From contig CM019823.1 of assembly GCA_009763385.1 (NCBI GenBank), positions 94,623,104 through 94,687,103 on the forward strand: a stretch of 64,000 bases of DNA. Reading direction: 5' to 3'. Position 1 is the first letter of the stretch. Each line of letters opens with the position of its first letter. Source of the DNA: Coix lacryma-jobi var. lacryma-jobi. Taxonomy: Eukaryota; Streptophyta; Magnoliopsida; Poales; Poaceae. The notes under the pieces are model-generated. The model did no database searches and was not told the DNA's origin. It was given only the letters and a program-made list of their open reading frames with translations. Below are positions 42,565 through 52,800 of the stretch, piece by piece. The position numbers and the translations under genes are program-made.

Positions 42565-43887
42565 TTTGTAAGATTGAAGATTTCCTGTTTTATCTGGAAA
42601 AGAATTAGTGAAGTCATCAGTAATGTTTACTTCATGGTTGTTGGAACCCGGACCGTGCTCTTGGAGATCCTGCGGAACTTGAGTGGTGAAGAGGTGGGCA
42701 AAATACTGTTGAAAGGCTGCTGCAATTTGATCTGGAGTTGTGGCAGTAGAACCATCAGGCAGCATAAGGTGTGTAATTCTATTCTTCCAATTCCAAGTTC
42801 TTTTAAGGATAGCTTGTTGGAAAAAATGGGTATTTCTGTCTCCTTGAATAGCCCAATCTTTCTTGACTCTTTGCCGATGGAATTCTGCGTGTTTAGTTAG
42901 AATATCATGGTGTTGCTGAGTAAGATGAGCTTCAAGGTCATGATCTTGCTGGTTGGGGGTTTTGGTTTGTATGGCAACTAGTTGGCTTTCTATGGCTGTG
43001 AGTTGATCATTGAGGTTAGGTTTTTTCCTTCTCCAGTTTTTGAGATCAGAGGCCAATAATGTTGTTTTTAGGTGGTAGGGTTTATTAGTAGGTTTGGTCC
43101 AACTATCTTTTGCCACCTTTTGGAAATCTTACTCCATAAGCCACCAATTTTCGAAGCGAAAAGGCTTTCTAGTTCTTGGTTTTGTGGATTGGAGGACAGC
43201 AAGGATGGGAACATGATCTCTTCGCATCATGGGCAAGTGATAGTTGGTAGTGGAGGGGAAAGCTGCACAATCTGTTTTTCCCAAATTCCTGTCCAAACGC
43301 TCATAAGTAGGATTAGTATTGAATCTTTTGTTAGACCAAGTATAAGGTGGGCTGCTGTACCCCAGATCGATAAAAACACATCGTTTGATGAGAGCAAAAT
43401 TCAGAAATGCGAGCAGCATTAGCAGGCCTGGGAACTAACTTTTCTTGAGCGCACAATATTATTTAGGTCCCCCATGCAAAAATTAGGCATGTTTGGATGT
43501 TTTGTAACAAAACTGAAAATCTCTTGCCATATTTTAGTAGTGTTGCGATGGATCACCATACACAGACATGAGATTGAACTGCTGATTATTAGGTTTATAC
43601 ATGCAATTAGCTAGGATATAGTTAGAGCAAGCATCAATAACACAGAGGTCTACATCTTGGTTCTAGAGAAGCCAAAGGCCTCCTCATAGGCCTACTGCAG
43701 GAACAACATGGGCAGCATGAACCTGAAACTGATTGACTAGAGAAGATTTTAAGGTTGTAGTCTTTCTAGTTTCTGACAGGAAAATTACCTTTGCTTTGGT
43801 TGAGTAGATCAGACGAGCAAGATGAATCATTTTGGAGCTGCTTAGATCCGCTTCTGCACCTCTGCAATTCCACGCCAAGAAGCTCAT
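42565..43887 (-). pseudogene. LINE ORF2 endonuclease and pre-RT region
   Basis: ORF2 starts at the ATG at 43887 (MSFLAWNCRGAEADLSSSK), the typical start of the plant L1 apurinic-type endonuclease, with IFLSETRK carrying the catalytic Glu. Stops and frameshifts follow at about 43684-43430. The C-terminal part (43419-43129) has DLGYSSPPYTWSNKR, YERLDRNLGKTD and the end block MMRRDHVPILAVL, where the usual S/CDHxP is seen as RDHVP. A TAA at 43129-43131 interrupts the same frame, which goes on to 42565 through RVKKDWAIQGDRNTHFFQ and PDGSTATTPDQIAAAFQQYF. Confidence 0.9.
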
Positions 43888-44878
43888 GGTCCGTCTTGGT
43901 AGAGAACCGGAGAACGGCGTGTGTCCTGTTGGTACTCCGCGGCGGCCGGAGGTCAGCTAGCTGGCTCTGCTTCGTGCCTTCGTCTGTGTGGTAATCTGCA
44001 ACACGCTCGCTTCCCAGTTCCGCCAATCGGTGTGACTGCGCCTCTGTTCCGGTTGCCGCCACAGTGCCGCCGCAGCAGCAACACCGGTGCTCAAGGTGCT
44101 CGGTGCATGGGGGCATCTAGCGACTGGCGGCGGTTGCTTGAGCGGATGGATCTGAGCCACAAGACGAAGACGACGCGCTACTTAGGAAGGAGATGACGAA
44201 TCTTGGCTGGGGAGAGGCAGCCGGCAGTGAGAAATGGGTGGCGGCGGCGCTAGGGATTGCTGTCAATTCCCTTGTTTTCCTTCTGCAGGTGTCCATTGAG
44301 GAGCTTGAAACTGGGGCAGGAGTCAATCTCAGGCGATGCGAGAAGATTGAAGCTGTAGATCGGCTGAGAAGTAGTCGATCTGTGATGTGGAGGCGCCAGT
44401 ACCAAGGGCGTCCCAGGGCTCGATATGCAGCCAGGGCGGTCACACAGGAGGTGAATGCTGCCGTAATCAATGGCAGTTAAGCTGCCAATTAGGGTTAAAA
44501 CCCAGGGAGGCGCATGCACAGCCAGCTGCATGCAATCAGTAGCAGGAAGCTGCCGGTTAGGAAGTAGAGGCTAGGAGAGAAACGAGGAGCCAAGAGGCTG
44601 GGCGCCTCTACCTCTATTTATACCCTGTACACAGTCTATGATGGGAAAAAAAAAGGAATGAACAACAAACAATCTAGTTACCCCTAAATATTCTAGTCTC
44701 CCTCCACGCCGACTTTGCCCGGCCTTCCTCTTGGCAATGGTTATCCTCCCTATCCCCAATATGAACTAAGGTTCATAACACGATTTGTGTCTGGATCTTG
44801 GTTAGGACGCGTGGGGATGCGGATTGGAAGGCAGGGGATGGGGTAGCAGAAAGGGGAACCTCCAACTGAACGTGGATC
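43888..44878 (-). promoter_or_regulatory. LINE 5' region with TATA box, no ORF1
   Basis: Between the 5' end (44878, next to the duplication) and ORF2 there are 991 bp. GGTATAAATAGAGG lies on the minus strand at about 44610-44624. The remainder is GC-rich leader. I find no ORF1 with an RNA-binding domain or CCHC knuckle. Short open frames (44470-44117 and 44116-43766) have no family features. Either ORF1 was lost or this copy belongs to a lineage without it. Confidence 0.6.
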
Positions 44879-44892
44879 TGATACAGCTTCTT
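44879..44892. repeat. LINE target site duplication, right copy
   Basis: TGATACAGCTTCTT matches 18044-18057 at all 14 positions and marks the LINE 5' end. The flank GTGTGATTGC that follows is ancestral intron. Confidence 0.9.
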
Positions 44893-45592
44893 GTGTGATT
44901 GCTGACCACAAGGCAAGAGCATACTACTATACTACTATACTTAATCCAAACTTCAGCAGTAGTGTAGTAAGTGCGTAATACAGTTCATTGGATCTTTAGT
45001 GTGGCTTGGCATCGCAAAGTATGCACTGCACCATTTTTCCTTGGTTGTCCACCTCATGATATGGCATCTGTATTGAATGTCAAAACATTACTTGTGTTTC
45101 AATTCAGTTCAGTATGGTTTGGGGCACTTGCTGACCGCCTACTTCTGCACAAGATTGTGGGAGGGTATTTGCCTTGGGTAATTGTTGTCCACTGATCCAT
45201 TCAAGGTGAATTGTGAAAGTTTTAGATACAAATATTGCTAATACAGCTCTACCAAAGCATCAGGTCAATTATAGATTAACACTTGTCCATTTGAGTCTTA
45301 GAGTATTGTTGTGAGACTGCTTATTTTCTGATAAAGAAAGGACTGATGAATTGACACCGGCGATGATCCATCCTTGTTCTTGTCAAAACTGAAACTGCAA
45401 TCGCAATCCAATCTGAATATCGCTGCCATATCTGCTGTTGTCCTTGAGCCGATAGTTCCATCTGAAAATGTGATTTCATTCATCGAAAATAACAATCTCT
45501 TGTGTTAGCAAAAAGCTTGCACTGTTTGCTACTGTTGTAAGATGTAAAAAGAAATGTTGACGGGACCTGATCTGTGTTTCCTTGTCCTACAG
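44893..45592 (+). other. Ancestral 3' part of the RCCR intron
   Basis: These 700 bp are outside the LINE and precede exon 2. The sequence is T-rich and ends in TTTCCTTGTCCTACAG, a strong acceptor. No ORF or repeat of note is present. Confidence 0.75.
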
Positions 45593-46210
45593 ATTGATTT
45601 CATGCTGCAGTCCTCGCTTCACTGTAAAGTCCCAAATGGTGCCATTGACATCACCTCAATTCTCATTTTCCTGAATGCCTCGACGGACGCACCACATTTC
45701 CTATTGGAGCTTATACAAGGCAGCTCAGCTTCAATCGTGGTGATTCTGGACCTGCTTCCCCGGAAAGACCTCCCATTCCACCCAGACTACTTGCAGAAGT
45801 ACTATGAAGAAACTCGAATGGACGAGCAGCGTGGAAAGATGGAAGAGCTACCGCAGACTCGTCCATACAGATCTCCGTCACTCTTTGTGCGCAGCGCATG
45901 CTCACCTACAGCAATAATGGTCAGCATTGACTGTGGACAAGGAGGTGAGAAAGCCTTGGAAGAGATGATACATGGACAATTAGCAACAGTCATTCAAGAT
46001 GTTCTTCAGATTTGGCTTGACAACTGTGCTGATTCCACCACAGAAATGGATGAGGTGGAGAGAAACTGTTTGCTCAAGAGGGACCGGATTGTAAGATCAA
46101 AATCGATTGAGGTTGATCTGACTGCAAATCTTCCGAGGATGTTTGGTCCAGATGTGTCTAGCCGGGTCATAACTGAAATCCGTAAGGCCTTTGGTGTACA
46201 AGAGCCCTAA
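45593..46210 (+). CDS. RCCR: Red chlorophyll catabolite reductase (RCCR), exon 2
   Basis: Exon 2 encodes residues 128-332 and the TAA stop at 46208-46210. It begins IDFMLQSSLHCKVPNGAIDI and continues with PHFLLELIQGSSASIVVILD, LPRKDLPFHPDYLQKYYEET, PYRSPSLFVRSACSPTA, SKSIEVDLTANLPRMFG and SSRVITEIRKAFGV, all conserved blocks of the RCCR family. By alignment from memory with Arabidopsis ACD2, the substrate-pocket residues Glu154 and Asp291 correspond to Glu166 and Asp302 here, both kept. The position that decides product stereochemistry (Phe218 in Arabidopsis) is Cys230. Full length is 332 aa, against about 319 in Arabidopsis. The reading is intact, so the gene is probably functional. Confidence 0.93.
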   Translation: MDFMLQSSLHCKVPNGAIDITSILIFLNASTDAPHFLLELIQGSSASIVVILDLLPRKDLPFHPDYLQKYYEETRMDEQRGKMEELPQTRPYRSPSLFVRSACSPTAIMVSIDCGQGGEKALEEMIHGQLATVIQDVLQIWLDNCADSTTEMDEVERNCLLKRDRIVRSKSIEVDLTANLPRMFGPDVSSRVITEIRKAFGVQEP

Positions 46211-46554
46211 GTCATTCATAAATGCAAGCATGTACTTAGTTTATTGTAGAGAAACGTTGGCATGGGTCCATAAACCCTCTTGTTTCAACAACTGAAAGTA
46301 TATGTGATAAGCTGTGTATATACTGCCAAGTGATAAGCAGGTGAAGATGATCAGAAACAGAGTCTCATCACAGAGTTCCTTGTCCTGTGCATCTATAACT
46401 CTTATAAAAGAAAGCTCCGCTAACAATTTATCTTGCCATACAAAGTATCCACATTAGCATCCACTAGAATGCTCTACTATCTAGCACATCTAATTATCCC
46501 TTCAATACAAAGTGTCCACGTCAGCATCTACTAACGCATATCATTATGTCTTGA
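46211..46554 (+). other. RCCR 3' UTR and downstream flank
   Basis: The 344 bp after the stop are AT-rich and should include the 3' UTR. No exact AATAAA is seen. The phrase ACAAAGTRTCCACRTYAGCATC occurs twice (about 46440 and 46505). No gene is present. Confidence 0.5.
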
Positions 46555-47873
46555 TGAAGTGGACCTTAGTTCATATGAGTGATAAGGGGATAATGGCGCC
46601 TGGGTTGGTTTTCTGCCTGACAACCTAAGCAGGGGGAGATTAGAGATAGCAAGGAGATGAGACCAGAGATAACTTCATTCTTGTTTATTGCTTGATTCAT
46701 TCGATTGATGCTGGTTATAATATATAGGAGCATAACAAGGAGATGAGACTAGAGATAACTTCATTCTTGTTTATTGCTTGATTCATTCGATTGATGCTGG
46801 TTACAATATATAGGAGCTGAGCTCCTTGCTAGGCGCACAGACTCTGACCATTTCATACTTGAGGCCCCTTCAGCTGATCCTTAATTGCTATTAATAGCCT
46901 TAATGACATTGGTCCTTGACATTGGTCCTTTCAGCCACCAGCCTTCTCGGGCTGTGTCAGGCCATGCGCCCCCTTGGGAGCACCCCTTTCTGCATGCAGC
47001 CATGCACATGACATCTCCCCCGCCCTTCAAGACCAGCTCGCCCTCGAGCTGGAATCGTGGAGAGTAGTCGTCGAAGCCGATGGCGTTCTCCTGGATCCCA
47101 TGGAAGGAGTCCAACAACTTGCTTCTGGAAACGGGGAGGTCGGTTGCCCTGGAGTTCACCCTGGCCTGATCCCCGTGAACCAGGGAAGGATGCCGCCGCT
47201 GAATGCTCTTGCTGAAGGACAGAGACCCGCCCTTGCAAGACACTGGAGGAGGCGGTGAGGAAGTGGATGAGCTTGGCCAAATCAGACGTGGTGGATTTTG
47301 CCCTTGGTGATGAGATTGGGAGCAGCAAGGGTGACGAGATGGAGGCAGCAAAGAGTGGTGGCGTATGAACAGAGGAGGGACACCCTATTGAAATTGCAGG
47401 TTTGATCGCTGCCCGCATCTTCCTTATGGTGAGCCTCACCATGAATCCTCGCGCCACCGCTGGTAGGCGGACTGCAGCCTCCTCACGGAGAGACTGCATC
47501 CGCCGGCGTGCCAGGAGTCCACGTGCTGCTGTGTGTAGGTGTGTTGCCGCCCAGTCTTCACGTGCTGCTATCGTCTCGAGCAGCACACGGATGCGCTGCA
47601 GCTTTGTGGACACCTGCTGGAGCCCCTCAGCAAGGGCACTGAGGGCATCGTTGGCAGCAGAAGCCATGGAGATGGATCAGAATCAAAGCTATCTGATACC
47701 AGATGAAGTGGACCTTAGTTCATATGAGTGCTAAGGGGATAATGGCGCTAGGGTTTTCTGCCTGACAGCCTAAGCAGGGGGATGGGATTAGAGATAGCAA
47801 GTAGATGAGACTAGAGATAACTTCATTCTTGTTTATTGCTTGATTCATTCGATTGATGCTGGTTACAATATAC
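46555..47873 (-). mobile_element. Deleted LTR retrotransposon (gag start joined to pol end)
   Basis: TGAAGTGGACCTTAGTTCAT starts an LTR at 46555 and again at 47704, next to a Met-tRNA primer site (TGGTATCAGAT, minus strand, about 47692-47703). The second copy stops matching at 47873. The first has an 86-bp tandem duplication (46651-46736 and 46737-46816). Inside, the minus strand codes MASAANDALSALAEGLQQVS from 47667 with two IQ-like segments (AARGLLARRRM, ARGFMVRLTIRKM), which I recall from gag-like proteins of grass Gypsy elements. In another frame, RFQLEGELVLKGGGDVM resembles a Gypsy pol C-terminus. The enzymatic middle is absent, so it is a non-autonomous derivative. Confidence 0.75.
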
Positions 47874-49295
47874 TAGAACATTAGACGCCCTTCGGGCACC
47901 CTATCATGATCCAATGAACATAAATAAAGATACAGTTTAACATATACTACTACAGTTTTTCTCAATATATCAGCAATAGCTAATTGAATACAATGCATGA
48001 AGACAAATATAGAAACTGGTAGACACATGCCAAGACTTTTTTGTACATATTTCCACACTTCAGTCTTAACACAAGATTATATAGCTCTTTAGCAGTGCAG
48101 CAACTCTGAGACAGGTGCATATACCAAGCCTACAATTATGTTTTGGAATCTATCCTCATGCTGTCCACATCCATGCACTATGCAAACACCAAAGAAAGCA
48201 ATGATTATTTTTTCCTACATGATGAAAAGATAATTGCAGTATTCCTAAATTAGCAAGAAGACCAATATCAACGGGAAACAACACTTGTCCAACCAGATCA
48301 CAAATTATTTAGCACAAGGAAGGATAGCGTGCTGCCATGCTAACAAAACAAACATTTTTGTTGCTGAAGCATACATCACACATTGACACCAAACTTTAGA
48401 AAAAAAAGATATCAAACTTGTATCAACAAAGGTAATTCATGAGGCTACCCAAGTACTCAATTGGGTTGTGGAGGTGTGACACTATCTTGTTGAAGGTCTT
48501 CAGCCATGCACGGAAAAAAAAATCACAACAGATAAGTAGAATTGACTTAAGGTATATGCAGTTTGATACTAACACAGTTGAGAGGAAAGTAACAAACATG
48601 GCATCAACACAAACCCACCAATAATCATTAAGACAATATACAGATGCATGCAAATTACCCACCTTAGTATTATCCAAACTGAAAAACAGTAGGTCGATGA
48701 ACCATAACAAAACTATGCATGGCCAATCCAAGCAAGTATCATCTATCTATTAACTAAAGTTCTTTCATGCTGCTCTGCAAGGTCAGAGAGCATGCCTTTA
48801 CTTATCAGGCAGCCTTGAATTTTATTTCCATGGCATAGCAGAAACTATGAATCAAGGAAGCCTACCATTGCAGTAACATGAAACTCACTCTAAACAACAA
48901 AGTACTACCAATACCAAGATCGATGCCCTCATGTCCCATATAAATCCACTTTGAATACAAAATAATGGTGTCGAACACATCGGAAACCAATCAGTTAATA
49001 TTTAAAGAAAATAGAAACTATAAATCTGCCAATATGTACCATATAGGAAGACAAAACGCTACCAAAATTAACATGATGCAGAGACATCAGCACCAAAATG
49101 AGGTAACAGAAACCAGGAGAAACTGGAAGGGATCGATTGCTTCCCCCAAAAAATGAAACTTCGATTTGAGGGAGAATGAAGGGGAATATTGCAGAAAGTC
49201 ACCATCCATGGAGATCTTCTACCATGGCTACTCGCTCCCGACCTCACCGTAGCTTTCCACTACCATGGCACCTCTCCTCATCCTCATCCCCAGGC
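47874..49295. other. AT-rich intergenic DNA
   Basis: About 1.4 kb without a credible ORF, repeat or RNA gene. GCCCTTCGGGC at 47887-47897 is a small hairpin. The left end may still hold diverged LTR sequence of the preceding element. Confidence 0.5.
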
Positions 49296-49469
49296 ATGGA
49301 TCTAACAGCCGTCGTCGAGGTCCACGCAGAGGACCTCCCTCTACACGCCACACCAAGGGAACTTGAGGGAAGGAGAAGGGACTGGATCTAACAGCCGTCG
49401 CCGAGGTTCACGCAGAGGACCTCCCTCTACACGCCACACCAAGGGAACTTGAGGGAAGGAGAAGGGAAA
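49296..49469. repeat. Tandem duplication, two ~87-bp copies
   Basis: GGATCTAACAGCCGTCG to GAGGGAAGGAGAAGG occurs at about 49296-49381 and again at about 49383-49468, with two or three differences. It lies in moderately GC-rich DNA that has open frames but no recognisable protein. The remaining 49470-49857 holds nothing I can identify. Confidence 0.8.
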
Positions 49470-49857
49470 GAAGCTGAGCATCAGGGAGAGAAGAGGCTTC
49501 CGGTGGTATCCTCGGTTGACATCGACGCCTCCGGATTGCTGCTCCAAGCACGTCAGCACTGCCACGCCAACCACCGTCTCTCGATGGCCACATGCCATCG
49601 CCGCCGCCGCAGATCTGGGCGCAGTACAACGAAACCAAGAGGAGAGGTGCGAAGAGATGAAGTAGGCAAGCAGCTAGAGTTTGGGTGATGACGTAGGATA
49701 CGAACACCTGCTGGATCGACCGCGCGAAATCGACGTCAGCTTCAACAGAGGGATCAAAAGAAGGATGAAGGGAGCGGGAAGAAGCGGGGGAGATAGGGAA
49801 TGCGAGATAGAGGAGGAGGCACGACTAGTTTCATGGGAGAAGCAGGAGAGGTGGTCG

Positions 49858-52800
49858 CAACGTACGCGCCCAATCATCTTAGTTTCACCCAAAACTCATG
49901 TTTGGTGGGTTTTTTACACTTCCATTTCCGACGGAACGGTGCCGCAAAACTCGTGCGCGAGGGCCGTTTTCCCACTGATGCACCGAAAAACTCGCATTTG
50001 AATTTTCGCAACGGAGGCACCCAATCATCTCCGTTTGACCCAAAACTCAAGTTTGGTGGGGTTTTGACACTTTCATTTTCGACGAAACGGTACCGCAAAA
50101 CTCGCGCTGGATTGCCGTTTTTCCCACTAAGGCACCGAAAAACTCGCTGTTGAATTTTTCACAATAGACCCAACCAACCATCTCTGTTTGACCCAAAACT
50201 CATGTTTTGTGGGTTTTTGGAACTTTTATTTCCGACGTAACGGTGCTGTAAAACTCGCGCGGGATTGCCATTTTTTCGACTGATGCATCGAAAAACTCGT
50301 ATTTGAATTTTTCACAACGGATACAATCAATCATCTCCATTTGACCAAAAACTCATGTTTGGTGGATTTTGGGCACTTTCATTTCCGACGGAACGGTGCC
50401 ACAAAACTCGTGCGAGAGGACCGTTTTTCGCACTGATGCATCGAAAAACTCGCATTTGAATTTTTCGCAATGGACACACCCAATCATCTCCGTTTGACCC
50501 AAAACTCATGTTTTGTGGGTTTTTGGAACTTTCATTTCCGACGTAACGGTGCTGTAAAATTCGCGCGGGATTGCCATTTTTTCGACTGATGCATCGAAAA
50601 ACTAGTATTTGAATTTTTCACAACGGATGCAATCAATCATCTCCATTTGACCGAAAACTCATGTTTGGTGGATTTTGGGCACATTCATTTCCGACGGAAC
50701 GGTGCCACAAAACTCGTGCAGGAGGGCCGTTTTTCCCACTGATGCATCGAAAAAATCACATTTGAATTTTTCGCAATGGACACACCCAATCATCTCCGTT
50801 TGACCCAAAACTCGTTTGGTGGGTTTTTGACATTTTCATTTCCGACGGAACGGTGACGCAATATTGCCGTTTTGCCACTAATGCAACGAAAGACTCATAG
50901 TTGAATTTTTTGCAACGTACGCGCCCAATCATCTTAGTTTCACCCAAAACTCATGTTTGGTGGGTTTTTGGCACTTTCATTTTCGACGGAACGGTGCCGC
51001 AAAACTCGTGCAGAAGGGTCGTTTTTCCCACTGATGCACTAAAAAACTCGCATTTGAATTTTTCACAACGGACGCACCCAATCATCTCCGTTTCACCCAA
51101 AAATCATGTTTGGTGGGTTTTCGCACTTCATCTCTGATGGAACGGGCTGCAAAAGTCGTGCGGGACGGCCGTTTTTCCCACTAATGCACCAAAAAAATTC
51201 GCATTTGAATTTTTTGCAATAAACGCACCCAATTATCTCCATTGGACCCAAAACACAAGTTTGGTGGGGTTTTGGCACTTTCATTTCTGACGGAACGGTG
51301 CTGCAAAACTCGCGCGAGATTGCCATTTTTCGCACTCAGACACCGAAAAACATGCGTTGAATTTTTCGCAATAGACCCAACCAATCATCTCCGTTTGACC
51401 CAAAACTCATGTTTGGTGGGTTTTTGACACTTTCATTTCTGACGGAACGATGCCGCAAAACTCGTGCGGGAGGACTGTTTTCCCCACTGATGCACCGAAA
51501 AACTCGCATTTGAATTTTTCGCAACGAACACACCCAATCATCTCTGTTTGACCCAAAACTCATGTTTGGTGGGTTTTGGCACATTCATCTCCGATGGAAC
51601 GGTGCCGCAAAACTCGTGCGGGAGGGCCGTTTTCCCACTGATGCATCGAAAAACTCGTATTTGAATTTTTCGCAACGGAGGCACCCAATCATGTTCGTTT
51701 GACCCAAAACTGAAGTTTTGTGGGGTTTTGGCACTTTCATTTTCAATGGAACGGTACCGCAAAAGTCACGTGAAATTGTCGTTTTTTCCACTAAGGCACC
51801 AAAAAAGTCGCGGTTGAATTTTTCACAACGCACCCAACCAACCATCTCTGTTTGACCCAAAACTCATGTTTTGTGGGTTTTTGGAACTTTCATTTCCGAC
51901 GGAACGGTGCCGCAAAACTCGTGCGGGAGGGCCGGTTTTCCCACTAATGCACTGAAAAACTAGCATTTGAACTTTTCGTAACAGACACCCAATCATCTTC
52001 GTTTGACCCAAAACTCATGTTTTGTGGGGTTTTGGCACTTTCATTTCCGACGGAATGGTGCCGCAAAACTCATGCCGGAGGGCCATTTTCCATTGATGCA
52101 CCGAAAAACGTGCGGTTGAATTTTTCGCAATAGACCTAACCAATCATCTCCGTTTGACCCAAAAGTCATGTTTGGTGGGTTTTTGGCACTTTCATTTCTG
52201 ACGCAACGGTGCCGCAAAACGCGTGCGAGAGTGCCGTTTTTCCCACTAATGCACTAAAAAACTAGCATTTGAACTTTTCGTTACAGACACACCCAATCAT
52301 CTCCGTTTGACCAAAACTCATGTTTTGTGGGTTTTTTGCACTTTCATTTCCGACGGAACGGTGCCGCAAAACTCGTGCGAGAGGTCCGTTTTTCCTATTG
52401 ATGCACCGAAAAACTCGCATTTGAAATTTTCACAACAGACACACCCAATCATCACCGTTTGACCCAAAACTCAAGTTTGGTGGGGTTTTTGGCAATTTCA
52501 TTTTCGACGGAACGGTACCGCAAAACTCGCGCTGGATTGCCGTTTTTCCCACTAAGGCATCGAAAAACTCGTGGTTGAATTTTTCACAACAGAACCAACC
52601 AAAACTCGCGCTGGATTGCCGTTTTTCCCACTAAGGCATCGAAAAACTCGTGGTTGAATTTTTCACAACAGACCCAACCAACTATCTCTGTTTGACCCAA
52701 AACTCATGTTTTGAGGGGTTTTTGGAACTTTCATTTCCGACGTAACAGTGCCGTAAAATTCACGCGGGATTGCCATTTTTCCCGCTGATGCATCGAAAAA

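Larger units (their letters stand above)
18058..44878 (-). mobile_element. L1-type LINE split by nested insertions
   Basis: Scattered minus-strand pieces form one LINE in correct order: endonuclease (43887-43129), pre-RT (43116-42565), RT fingers (38790-38445), RT palm (36899-35842), short joints (30414-30512 and 19240-19405), zinc-binding domain (19239-18988) and RNase H (18727-18088). The 3' end is an A-rich tail at 18058-18067, and a 14-bp duplication flanks the whole. Subtracting Copia A, Copia C, the solo LTR and the Helitron leaves about 5.2 kb, near full length for a plant L1. Frames are restored at the solo LTR and Helitron sites when those are removed. ORF1 is not recognisable. Confidence 0.93.
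17970..45592 (+). other. RCCR: RCCR intron 1, 27.6 kb, filled by nested transposons
   Basis: The donor GT is at 17970-17971 and the acceptor TTGTCCTACAG ends at 45592. Both exon borders are phase 0 and join the two halves of the protein without loss. Ancestral intron sequence remains at 17970-18057 and 44893-45592, about 790 bp. The rest is one L1 LINE with six younger insertions inside it, in either orientation. An intron of this size in a compact housekeeping gene is exceptional. Whether it is spliced efficiently is unknown. Confidence 0.88.
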
